Source of the DNA: an uncultured Candidatus Melainabacteria bacterium
GTDB lineage: Bacteria; Cyanobacteriota; Vampirovibrionia; Gastranaerophilales; Gastranaerophilaceae
Direction of reading: 5' to 3'
DNA length: 6,980 nucleotides
NCBI GenBank assembly: GCA_934675685.1
Contig: CAKURL010000054.1
Coordinates: forward strand, 1-6,980
The position numbers were made by a program, and so were the translations under genes. Under the pieces are notes generated by a model, which was not told the DNA's origin, did not search any database, and was given only the letters and a program-made list of their open reading frames with translations. Shown here in pieces: positions 1 to 4,027 of this stretch (the first letter of the stretch is position 1; the number at the start of each line of letters is the position of its first letter).

Positions 1-93
1 GCCGAATTTTTCTTCCATAGCTTTTACTAATTCAGCAGCTTCTAATAAAGTTAATTTTTCAATTGATTCTAAAATTGTTTCTACGTTACTCAT
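1..93 (-). CDS. rplL: Ribosomal protein L7/L12, N-terminal part (cut by window edge)
   Basis: Thirty-one codons are visible, from the ATG at 93 down to the window edge. The peptide starts MSNVETILESIEKLTLLEAAE and continues with LVKAMEEKFG, which is the L7/L12 N-terminal dimerisation domain with its LTLLEAAELVK helix. In the family this domain binds the C-terminal helix of L10 to build the ribosome stalk that recruits translation factors. The hinge and C-terminal factor-binding domain lie outside the window. The start is supported by a purine-rich ribosome binding site (AGAAAGG, 104-110) ten bases upstream and by its place directly after rplJ on the same strand, the usual bacterial order. It is probably cotranscribed with rplJ and controlled by the L10 leader. 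Identification is safe despite the short length because both the motif and the neighbour agree. Confidence 0.93.
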   Translation of the reverse strand, partial: MSNVETILESIEKLTLLEAAELVKAMEEKFG

Positions 94-102
94 TGTAGTA
101 TT

Positions 103-110
103 ACCTTTCT
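103..110 (-). promoter_or_regulatory. rplL ribosome binding site
   Basis: On the minus strand the sequence reads AGAAAGGT, with a nine-base gap before the ATG at 93. It fixes the rplL start. rplL therefore has its own translation signal rather than being coupled to rplJ, which stops about 108 bases upstream. This fits the need for several L7/L12 copies per L10. Confidence 0.7.
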
Positions 111-134
111 TAATTAATTTACTTATTTACGTTT

Positions 135-183
135 TTACTCGTTTGATTGAGTAAGGTCTTATATAATCCTTGCTCGACGCAAG
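135..183 (-). repeat. Two small hairpins in the rplJ-rplL spacer
   Basis: The spacer from 94 to 201 carries two inverted repeats. TTACTC (135-140) pairs with GAGTAA (149-154) across an eight-base loop, and CTTGC (169-173) pairs with GCAAG (179-183) across a five-base loop. Neither is followed by a U-run on the minus strand, so they do not look like terminators. They could be processing or stability elements that set the rplL to rplJ ratio. GTCTTATA also occurs twice here (156-163 and 183-190). All of these are short and could be chance in AT-rich DNA. Confidence 0.35.
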
Positions 184-201
184 TCTTATACTTCGCACAG
201 A

Positions 202-723
202 TTATGCTTGTTTTTGTTTAGCAACAGCGTCAATCGCCCTAACAAGAGCAGACATAACTCCATTGACACCATAAACGATGCCAGTAGTTGGAGAGTTGAT
301 TGAACCAAGCATTTTTGCGTAAAGTTCTTCTCTTGAAGGCATAGAAGCAAGTTTTTTAGCTTCATCAGCATTTAACACTTTGCCTTCCAAAACTGCGCCA
401 AGGATTTCTCCTTTTTTATTTTCTTTAATAAATTTAGCCAAAACTTTTGCAGAAGCAACTTCGTCGCCAAAACCAAAAGCAATAGCTGTAGGGCCTTGCA
501 TAAGTTCAGAAATAACTTCGAATTGAGTTCCTTTTGAAGCTACTTTGCACAATGTGTTTTTAGTAACTGTCAAATCAGCTTCTGTATTTTGTAATGCACG
601 TCTCAATTCAGTAATTTCTTCAACGTTTAAACCACGATAATCAGCAACTACTGCAACTTTTGCGTTTTCAAATTGCTTTTTATAGTGTTCAATTTTTTCG
701 TTTTTGAATTCTTTTGTTGACAT
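202..723 (-). CDS. rplJ: 50S ribosomal protein L10
   Basis: This 173-residue protein is the normal length for bacterial L10. It anchors the L7/L12 dimers to 23S rRNA in the large subunit stalk and represses its own mRNA leader. Family signatures are visible in order: the DYRGL motif (residues 28-32) after a basic N-terminal helix, LRRAL (40-44), VTKNTL (53-58), GPTAIAFG (77-84), and the MPSREELYAKMLGSIN segment (128-143) leading into the C-terminal helix LVRAIDAVAKQ (160-170) that carries L7/L12 dimers. The ATG at 723 is preceded by GAAAGGAGA. rplL follows on the same strand and an L10 leader with a terminator precedes it. rplA, often found upstream, is absent here. The upstream neighbour is a divergent sigma factor, so rplJ-rplL form their own unit. 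Confidence 0.98.
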   Translation of the reverse strand: MSTKEFKNEKIEHYKKQFENAKVAVVADYRGLNVEEITELRRALQNTEADLTVTKNTLCKVASKGTQFEVISELMQGPTAIAFGFGDEVASAKVLAKFIKENKKGEILGAVLEGKVLNADEAKKLASMPSREELYAKMLGSINSPTTGIVYGVNGVMSALVRAIDAVAKQKQA

Positions 724-734
724 TTGATTTGATT

Positions 735-743
735 TCTCCTTTC
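735..743 (-). promoter_or_regulatory. rplJ ribosome binding site
   Basis: The minus strand reads GAAAGGAGA, eleven bases before the ATG at 723. It decides the start. It lies in a sequence (736-752) that can pair with 795-808 upstream, so it may be hidden in some leader folds. Confidence 0.75.
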
Positions 744-756
744 TTTAGGACTACAT

Positions 757-794
757 AAAAACAAAAAAGTTTTTACGTGTATGTACGCAAAAAC
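757..794 (-). terminator. Attenuator terminator of the L10 leader
   Basis: The minus-strand RNA forms a ten-pair stem: GUUUUUGCGU (794-785) pairs with ACGUAAAAAC (778-769), including one G-U pair, around a six-base loop (784-779). The stem is followed directly by six U residues (768-763), one G and more U. This is a standard intrinsic terminator. It sits between the L10-binding core and the rplJ start rather than at a gene end, so it is best read as a conditional terminator controlling read-through into rplJ. Confidence 0.85.
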
Positions 795-869
795 AGTCTA
801 AGAAAGAGTATTCAACTATCTTTGACCTAGGTTGGATATTGAGGCGAAGCCACCAGCCGTCTTTGGTAC
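795..869 (-). promoter_or_regulatory. Ribosomal protein L10 leader (autoregulatory mRNA element)
   Basis: The transcript would begin near 869 with GUACCAAAGACGGCUGGUGG. After a small GGC-UUC-GCC hairpin (843-851) it continues with AAUAUCCAACCUAGGUC. The conserved ACC..AGAC.GC.GGUG and CC..CC.AGGU blocks are the hallmark of the L10 leader family, which folds into a kink-turn-containing element bound by L10 (or L10 with L7/L12). The known role is negative autoregulation of rplJ-rplL. The intrinsic terminator just downstream indicates transcription attenuation as the output. The match is by eye to the remembered family pattern; a covariance search would settle the limits. Confidence 0.87.
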
Positions 870-875
870 ATTATT

Positions 876-903
876 AAAATATCATATAAAGCGCAAATGT
901 CAA
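876..903 (-). promoter_or_regulatory. rplJ-rplL promoter
   Basis: A perfect TTGACA -35 box (903-898) lies sixteen bases from a TATTTT -10 box (881-876) on the minus strand. The predicted transcription start, around 869, coincides with the first conserved bases of the L10 leader, and this supports both calls. Confidence 0.75.
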
Positions 904-1048
904 ATTCAAGTTAACATTTCTTAAAAATTTCAAAAAATCGCGCAATTAATTTTTTCCTTCGACTTTATTAATGCAACCAAAAATTAAAATACACAAAAGT
1001 TAATATTTGGTCTTGAAGTCTTTATATTTTTTATAAAGCATAGTATCA
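904..1048. other. Intergenic stretch between rplJ promoter and sigma gene
   Basis: The span without protein-coding sequence from 724 to 1060 holds the L10 leader, its terminator and the rplJ promoter. The remaining part, from 904 on, is very AT-rich with no supported gene or RNA. The one feature seen is a perfect seven-pair palindrome, CTTTATA (1020-1026) and TATAAAG (1032-1038), around a T5 spacer. It lies where the -35 region of the sigma gene promoter would fall and could be an operator or chance. Confidence 0.5.
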
Positions 1049-1054
1049 TATAAT
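1049..1054 (+). promoter_or_regulatory. -10 box of the sigma-factor gene
   Basis: A perfect TATAAT stands 15 bases before the ATG at 1070. No recognisable -35 box lies 16-18 bases upstream; the palindrome at 1020-1038 sits there instead. The predicted start near 1061 leaves at most about nine untranslated bases, so the mRNA would be leaderless or nearly so. Confidence 0.5.
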
Positions 1055-1069
1055 CTCTGGTTGAATAGT

Positions 1070-1690
1070 ATGCAAAGTATTAAAGAAAAAGTTGAACAAA
1101 ACATTAATTTAAGACAATATTCCGACCTTGTAAATAAAATTGCCAAAGTCGAATACAAATCAATCGGCACGCAACATTTAATCGAATTCGACGAACTTGT
1201 CTCAATTGGCTTGCAAACAATTAATCAATTATGTTCGCAAAAGAATTTTTCGACATTCAATGAATCCTATCTTTCAACTGCCATCAAATGGGCAATTAGA
1301 AATGAATTAAGAAAAAGATACAGATGGTATGGAGTGAAAAACTCGAAACTTGCCACAGAAGACGAAAGAATGGAACTAAGAGACGCTATTTATAGCTCCA
1401 TTTTGTCAACGGACGAAATTTATAACAACGAAAAAACTTTTGAAATAAAAGACGTGAAAAAGACGCCTGAAGAAAATTGCGAATTCGCAATGCTTGCGAC
1501 TTCCATTAAAAACGCAGTCACAACTCTTCCAAAAAGAGAAAGAGAACTTGTGGAATCTAAATTCTTCAAAGAAAAAAAGCTCCAAGAATTATCAGACGAA
1601 TTTTCGATTTCTCCAAGCAGAATTTCAAGAATCATCAAATCCGGCTTGGACAAAATAAAAGATGAATTAATCAAAAGCGAAGTTATTTAA
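1070..1690 (+). CDS. Small sigma-70-family RNA polymerase sigma factor
   Basis: The 206-residue protein has a sigma region 2 at about residues 15-90. EFDELVSIGLQTINQ (39-53) matches the region 2.1/2.2 core-binding helix, and YLSTAIKWAIRNELRKRYRW (67-86) matches the DNA-melting and -10 recognition segment. Region 4 lies at about 145-203, with LPKRERELVESKFF and a helix-turn-helix LQELSDEFSISPSRISRIIK (171-190) for -35 recognition. Residues 91-144 form a charged linker with no clear region 3, so it is shorter than FliA/WhiG (about 240-260) and longer than a typical ECF factor. It should redirect RNA polymerase to a special promoter set. Nearby flagellar genes make a motility role possible but unproven. 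No anti-sigma gene is adjacent. ATG 1070 is chosen over the in-frame TTG at 1061; neither has a Shine-Dalgarno sequence. Confidence 0.85.
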   Translation: MQSIKEKVEQNINLRQYSDLVNKIAKVEYKSIGTQHLIEFDELVSIGLQTINQLCSQKNFSTFNESYLSTAIKWAIRNELRKRYRWYGVKNSKLATEDERMELRDAIYSSILSTDEIYNNEKTFEIKDVKKTPEENCEFAMLATSIKNAVTTLPKRERELVESKFFKEKKLQELSDEFSISPSRISRIIKSGLDKIKDELIKSEVI

Positions 1691-1710
1691 CAACATATTC
1701 AATAGTAAAT

Positions 1711-2034
1711 CTATAAGATTATTTTAACAATCTTATCAATAACGCTAAGTTTACCTTGATTATTTTTTATTAAATCAAGGTTTTTAATTATAGAATTATA
1801 GATTTCTTTATTAGTCTTTATCGTTCCAAAAGAAAAAAGCTCGTCGGCTTCCAGCCCAAATACTGATAAAATTTTTTCTAAAGTCTCGGCAGTCAAAAAC
1901 CCGTTTCCTGTCTCGATTGTACTCAGTGCATTTGTTGAAATATCTAACATTTCAGCCAACTGCATTTGCGAAAACCCCTTCGACTTTCTTATTTCTCTTA
2001 TTTTTCTACCTAATAATTCTTTTATATTCGCCAT
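1711..2034 (-). CDS. XRE/Cro-family transcriptional regulator
   Basis: This 107-residue protein is a single-domain HTH_3/XRE repressor with a C-terminal extension. The DNA-binding domain spans about residues 7-68. It begins LGRKIREIRKSKGFSQMQLA, and helices two and three run from FSQMQLAEML (21-30) to STNALSTIET (33-42), followed by LTAETLEKILSVFGLEADELF (47-67). The C-terminal 40 residues are charged and helical, probably for dimer formation. It is transcribed away from the Cys-rich surface protein gene, and the space between them holds two palindromes overlapping both promoters, so it most likely represses itself and that gene. It converges on the sigma gene with only 20 bases between stop codons. 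The start at 2034 has AAGGA only about two bases upstream, an unusually tight spacing, but the domain begins immediately after it, so no later start is plausible. Confidence 0.92.
   Translation of the reverse strand: MANIKELLGRKIREIRKSKGFSQMQLAEMLDISTNALSTIETGNGFLTAETLEKILSVFGLEADELFSFGTIKTNKEIYNSIIKNLDLIKNNQGKLSVIDKIVKIIL
1713..1736. repeat. Hairpin at the 3' end of the XRE gene
   Basis: ATAAGATT (1713-1720) and AATCTTAT (1729-1736) form a perfect eight-pair inverted repeat with an eight-base loop. It overlaps the XRE stop codon. No T-run follows on either strand, so it is at best a weak terminator or a 3'-end stabiliser for the XRE mRNA. Confidence 0.4.
1753..1785 (+). terminator. Terminator of the sigma gene, inside the convergent XRE coding region
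   Basis: ACCTTGATT (1753-1761) and AATCAAGGT (1773-1781) make a perfect nine-pair stem with an eleven-base loop, and TTTTT (1781-1785) follows on the plus strand. This is a good intrinsic terminator about 65 bases after the sigma stop codon. The minus strand has no U-run, so it acts on plus-strand transcripts only. It encodes part of the XRE C-terminus (around IKNNQGK) on the other strand. Confidence 0.7.
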
Positions 2035-2049
2035 AATCCTTATCTATAT

Positions 2050-2079
2050 TCTATAATTTGCAATATTAATAAACACCAA
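2050..2079 (-). promoter_or_regulatory. Promoter of the XRE regulator gene
   Basis: On the minus strand TTGGTG (2079-2074) and TATAGA (2055-2050) are separated by 18 bases, giving a start near 2043 and a very short leader before the ATG at 2034. The -35 box overlaps the edge of the palindrome at 2077-2088, which fits autoregulation. The boxes are imperfect, so the call is moderate. Confidence 0.45.
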
Positions 2080-2110
2080 TTTAAATTGTTGACAATACAA
2101 GTTTAACTTG
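2077..2110. promoter_or_regulatory. Two palindromic operator sites between XRE and the surface protein gene
   Basis: CAATTTAAATTG (2077-2088) is a perfect palindrome and CAAGTTTAACTTG (2098-2110) is a perfect inverted repeat around one central T. Their centres are about 21.5 bases apart, two turns of the helix, so two dimers would bind the same face. The first touches the XRE -35 box and lies just upstream of the plus-strand -35 box. The second fills the spacer between the plus-strand -35 and -10 boxes. Binding by the adjacent XRE protein is inferred from position and symmetry. Confidence 0.65.
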
Positions 2111-2117
2111 GTATTAT
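2089..2117 (+). promoter_or_regulatory. Promoter of the Cys-rich prepilin-like gene
   Basis: TTGACA (2089-2094) and TATTAT (2112-2117) are spaced by the ideal 17 bases, giving a start near 2124 and a leader of about 69 bases. It is a near-consensus promoter whose spacer consists largely of an operator palindrome, suggesting strong expression when repression is lifted. Confidence 0.82.
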
Positions 2118-2134
2118 AAATCACAAAACACTTA

Positions 2135-2157
2135 ACATGCCACTTATTAAAGCATGT
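2135..2157 (+). repeat. Small hairpin in the 5' leader of the prepilin-like gene
   Basis: ACATGC (2135-2140) can pair with GCATGT (2152-2157) across eleven bases. It lies in the leader, upstream of the ribosome binding site at 2181, and contains the in-frame but unsupported ATG at 2154. It is too short to assign a role. Confidence 0.35.
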
Positions 2158-2180
2158 ACAATAATTCTTATCAAACACAA

Positions 2181-2186
2181 AAGGAA
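2181..2186 (+). promoter_or_regulatory. Ribosome binding site fixing the prepilin-like start
   Basis: AAGGAA ends six bases before the ATG at 2193. The upstream in-frame ATG at 2154 has no such site and would add 13 residues ahead of the basic prepilin leader, so 2193 is the start. Confidence 0.75.
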
Positions 2187-2192
2187 AATAAC

Positions 2193-3782
2193 ATGGATTT
2201 TAAACGCAAGAAGCAATTGCAAAAGCGCTTGCTATTTGGCTATTTTAAGGCTTTTTCGCTTGTTGAATTAATGATTTCTTTAATCATCATCTCTTTAATT
2301 GCAGCGGCTTTTGTTCCCGTGATTACTAAAAAATTAAGTTCAGACTCAATAATTTCGGGAAACACAGGAAAAATTACAACAAATTGCGAAGAAAAGTTTG
2401 GCGAAAATTGCAAGTTATGCGATAAAAATCGTTGTATAAATTGCGAAATAGTCAACAGTGACAATCAAAAATTTATCCATCAAGACACTTGTTCAATAAA
2501 ATCATGCTCAGATGAGAAATATGGTTATGGTGCAAATTGCCTTGAATGTAATAGCTCAAAATGCACAAAGTGCAATTCAAAATTTTACGTTTCAAATGGC
2601 AAATGTGTTTCTTGCGAGATTGGTTGTGCTTCTTCAAGATGTTATTGCGACGGAGTAACTCAAAATACAAACTGCTCTTCCGGATATTATTGCGACGACA
2701 ATGGGCAACATCTTTGCTCTGATAAATTCGGTTCTCTTTGTTATACTTGTAACAATAGCACTTGCACATCTTGTGCTGGCGGATATGGTGTCTTTAATGG
2801 AATATGCAAAGAATGCCAAGGCTGCGGAAACGGAACCTGCAGCGGAAGCGTGGATAATTGTATCTCTTGCTGTGGTGCCTGTGCTCCTCCGGTAAACGGA
2901 AAATGCACACTATGCGCCGATGTGATACCAAATTGTTACACTTGCAACAGCAGAACTAATTGTAAAAATTGCGAAAGCGGATATTTTGTCGATAACAACG
3001 GAAAATGTCAAAAATGCGATCTTACTCATTGTTTATTTTGCCAAAGTGGCTCAAGTAGCCCAAAATGCGACAAATGCGAATTTGGTTATTTTTTAACTTC
3101 AAGCGGCACTTGCCAAAAATGCTCGGATAAAAATTGCTTTGAATGTGCAAACGATAAATGCACTTCTTGCAATTCTGGTTTCGTCCCAGAAGACGGCAAA
3201 TGTATCAAAAATGATGAATATTGGAAATGTTCGGATCAAAATTTTATGAAAGTTGGAAAATTTTGTTATACAAGAAGAAACATGGGAGATAGTCCAAATT
3301 TACCTATCCCAAACACAGTTACAGTTGTGAATTACAAAAACGGATACTGCTATGCGCAAAATCAAAAATGCTGTTGGCAAGGAGACTATTCAGAAAAATG
3401 TGACAATAAATCTGATTATAATGATTGCAAAAGGACGGTTTGTAATTGGCAAGCAGCAAAAGAAATTTGCGAAAAATTTAATTATGAAGGAAAAATCTGG
3501 AGATTACCCGACATGGAATTAAATGTATTTAATTTTGGGAATTTTACAACACATTTAAAAGAAAACGGTTTGCAAATGTGTGGTTTTACGGATAGTTATT
3601 ACTGTCCAGACGAAGAAGGTTGCTATTCAAATGATTATTGTTCTCCAAGGCAATTTTGGTCTTCAGAAGAAACAGGAGCAAATACAGCGAAAGCGTATTA
3701 TCCTTGGTACACTGATGTTTATAACGATTCTGGACGTCCTAAAAAAGCTGCTTTTTCTGTAAGATGCGCCACTATTTTTTAG
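2193..3782 (+). CDS. Prepilin-like Cys-rich surface protein with C-terminal DUF1566/Lcl-like domain
   Basis: This 529-residue protein has three parts. Residues 1-45 are a type IV prepilin/type II pseudopilin signal: a basic leader, a predicted prepilin peptidase cut between Ala20 and Phe21 (FSLVE, with Glu at +5), then a hydrophobic helix LMISLIIISLIAAAFVPVI. Residues 65-337 hold about 50 cysteines, with C-x2-C-x4/5-C-x2-C units near 73, 116, 183, 248, 272 and 307, separated by SGYF...NGKC-type links. This recalls furin-like or Giardia VSP-type repeats. Residues 342-529 have the pattern W.AA.EIC, IWRLPDMEL (435-443), FWSSEE (488-493) and a final VRCA, typical of DUF1566, as at the C-terminus of the Legionella collagen-like adhesin Lcl. 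The protein is probably exported, anchored or assembled by pilus machinery, and disulfide-bonded. A role in adhesion is inferred. Pilus machinery genes are not nearby; the divergent XRE protein probably controls it. Confidence 0.87.
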   Translation: MDFKRKKQLQKRLLFGYFKAFSLVELMISLIIISLIAAAFVPVITKKLSSDSIISGNTGKITTNCEEKFGENCKLCDKNRCINCEIVNSDNQKFIHQDTCSIKSCSDEKYGYGANCLECNSSKCTKCNSKFYVSNGKCVSCEIGCASSRCYCDGVTQNTNCSSGYYCDDNGQHLCSDKFGSLCYTCNNSTCTSCAGGYGVFNGICKECQGCGNGTCSGSVDNCISCCGACAPPVNGKCTLCADVIPNCYTCNSRTNCKNCESGYFVDNNGKCQKCDLTHCLFCQSGSSSPKCDKCEFGYFLTSSGTCQKCSDKNCFECANDKCTSCNSGFVPEDGKCIKNDEYWKCSDQNFMKVGKFCYTRRNMGDSPNLPIPNTVTVVNYKNGYCYAQNQKCCWQGDYSEKCDNKSDYNDCKRTVCNWQAAKEICEKFNYEGKIWRLPDMELNVFNFGNFTTHLKENGLQMCGFTDSYYCPDEEGCYSNDYCSPRQFWSSEETGANTAKAYYPWYTDVYNDSGRPKKAAFSVRCATIF

Positions 3783-3807
3783 TTTTATTTTATGTTTTGA
3801 TGTATAA

Positions 3808-3832
3808 GGGAGAGCTACTCTCCCATTTTTTT
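3808..3832 (+). terminator. Terminator of the prepilin-like gene
   Basis: GGGAGAG (3808-3814) and CTCTCCC (3818-3824) form a perfect seven-pair stem with a three-base CTA loop, followed by ATTTTTTT. It lies 26 bases after the stop codon, is a strong intrinsic terminator and separates this unit from the next gene. Confidence 0.92.
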
Positions 3833-3841
3833 AATTTCAAA

Positions 3842-3869
3842 TTGACAAAGAAAAATGTTATGCTAGACT
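3842..3869 (+). promoter_or_regulatory. Promoter upstream of the 420-residue membrane protein
   Basis: TTGACA (3842-3847) and TAGACT (3864-3869) are spaced by 16 bases, and TGC directly before the -10 box makes it an extended -10. The predicted start at about 3876 coincides with the ATG of a short open frame, leaving a leader of about 150 bases before the main gene. Confidence 0.7.
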
Positions 3870-3875
3870 AAACCT

Positions 3876-3941
3876 ATGCCAAAATTTTTGAAAAAAGTTA
3901 ATTTTCATCATCATACTCATACAATCCTGAAAGGGCTGTAA
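3876..3941 (+). CDS. Possible His-rich leader peptide
   Basis: A 21-codon frame runs from the ATG at 3876 to TAA at 3939-3941. Its second half reads VNFHHHTHTILKGL, with four His codons (all CAT) and two Thr codons within six positions (3906-3923). It has no Shine-Dalgarno sequence, but the predicted transcription start falls on the ATG, so it could be translated leaderless. Its last codons overlap the left arm of an inverted repeat (3926-3935) that can control the ribosome binding site of the next gene. The layout resembles amino-acid-responsive leader peptides such as hisL, but the following gene is not a recognisable histidine gene. The frame could be chance. Confidence 0.4.
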   Translation: MPKFLKKVNFHHHTHTILKGL

Positions 3942-4024
3942 GAGTTTAATTTTGTGCACTTTTCTCTTTTAAACACCCTTTCAGGCTTAGCACGAAAGGT
4001 TATTTAAGTATTTATTTAAAGGAG
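3926..4024 (+). promoter_or_regulatory. Structured 5' leader with mutually exclusive hairpins and SD-masking stem
   Basis: CCTGAAAGGG (3926-3935) is a perfect ten-base complement of CCCTTTCAGG (3976-3985), and GTTTAA/TTAAAC (3944-3949 and 3969-3974) can pair inside it. In an alternative fold CCTTTC (3977-3982) pairs with GAAAGG (3994-3999). This is compatible with a ten-pair outer stem in which CUCUUUUAAA (3964-3973) pairs with UUUAAAGGAG (4015-4024), which contains the whole Shine-Dalgarno. The two folds exclude each other: the first leaves the ribosome binding site free, the second hides it. It matches no riboswitch class I recognise. The pairings are seen directly; the switching is inferred. 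Confidence 0.55.
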
Positions 4025-4027
4025 AAA

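Noticed and set aside
186..371. Second minus-strand frame within rplJ
   Set aside because: It overlaps the conserved C-terminus of L10 in another frame and has Leu/Lys-rich composition only.
904..930. XRE operator-like half-site (CAAGTTAAC) upstream of the rplJ promoter
   Set aside because: Only about nine bases resemble the operators and the symmetry is lost, which is expected by chance in AT-rich sequence.
1061..1069. In-frame TTG start for the sigma factor
   Set aside because: It would add only three residues, has no ribosome binding site and adds no domain sequence. ATG 1070 is preferred, although a leaderless start at TTG cannot be excluded.
2154..2192. Upstream in-frame ATG that would lengthen the prepilin-like protein by 13 residues
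   Set aside because: It lies in a small hairpin and has no ribosome binding site. The ATG at 2193 has AAGGAA at good spacing and gives a normal short basic prepilin leader.
2240..2895. Several open frames on the opposite strand or in another frame within the Cys-rich gene (2240-2464, 2473-2769, 2634-2819, 2701-2895)
   Set aside because: They are low-complexity products of the repetitive Cys/Lys/Asn codons of the real gene, with no ribosome binding sites or recognisable motifs.
2404..3212. Recent transfer of a Giardia-type surface protein from a eukaryote
   Set aside because: The CxxC repeats look alike, but the gene has a bacterial prepilin signal, the same AT-rich base use as its neighbours and a bacterial C-terminal domain. 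Convergent repeat expansion is simpler.
3876..4024. A known riboswitch or a histidine biosynthesis attenuator
   Set aside because: No core of a riboswitch class I know is visible, and the downstream protein is a membrane protein with no link to histidine synthesis. It is kept as an unclassified leader.
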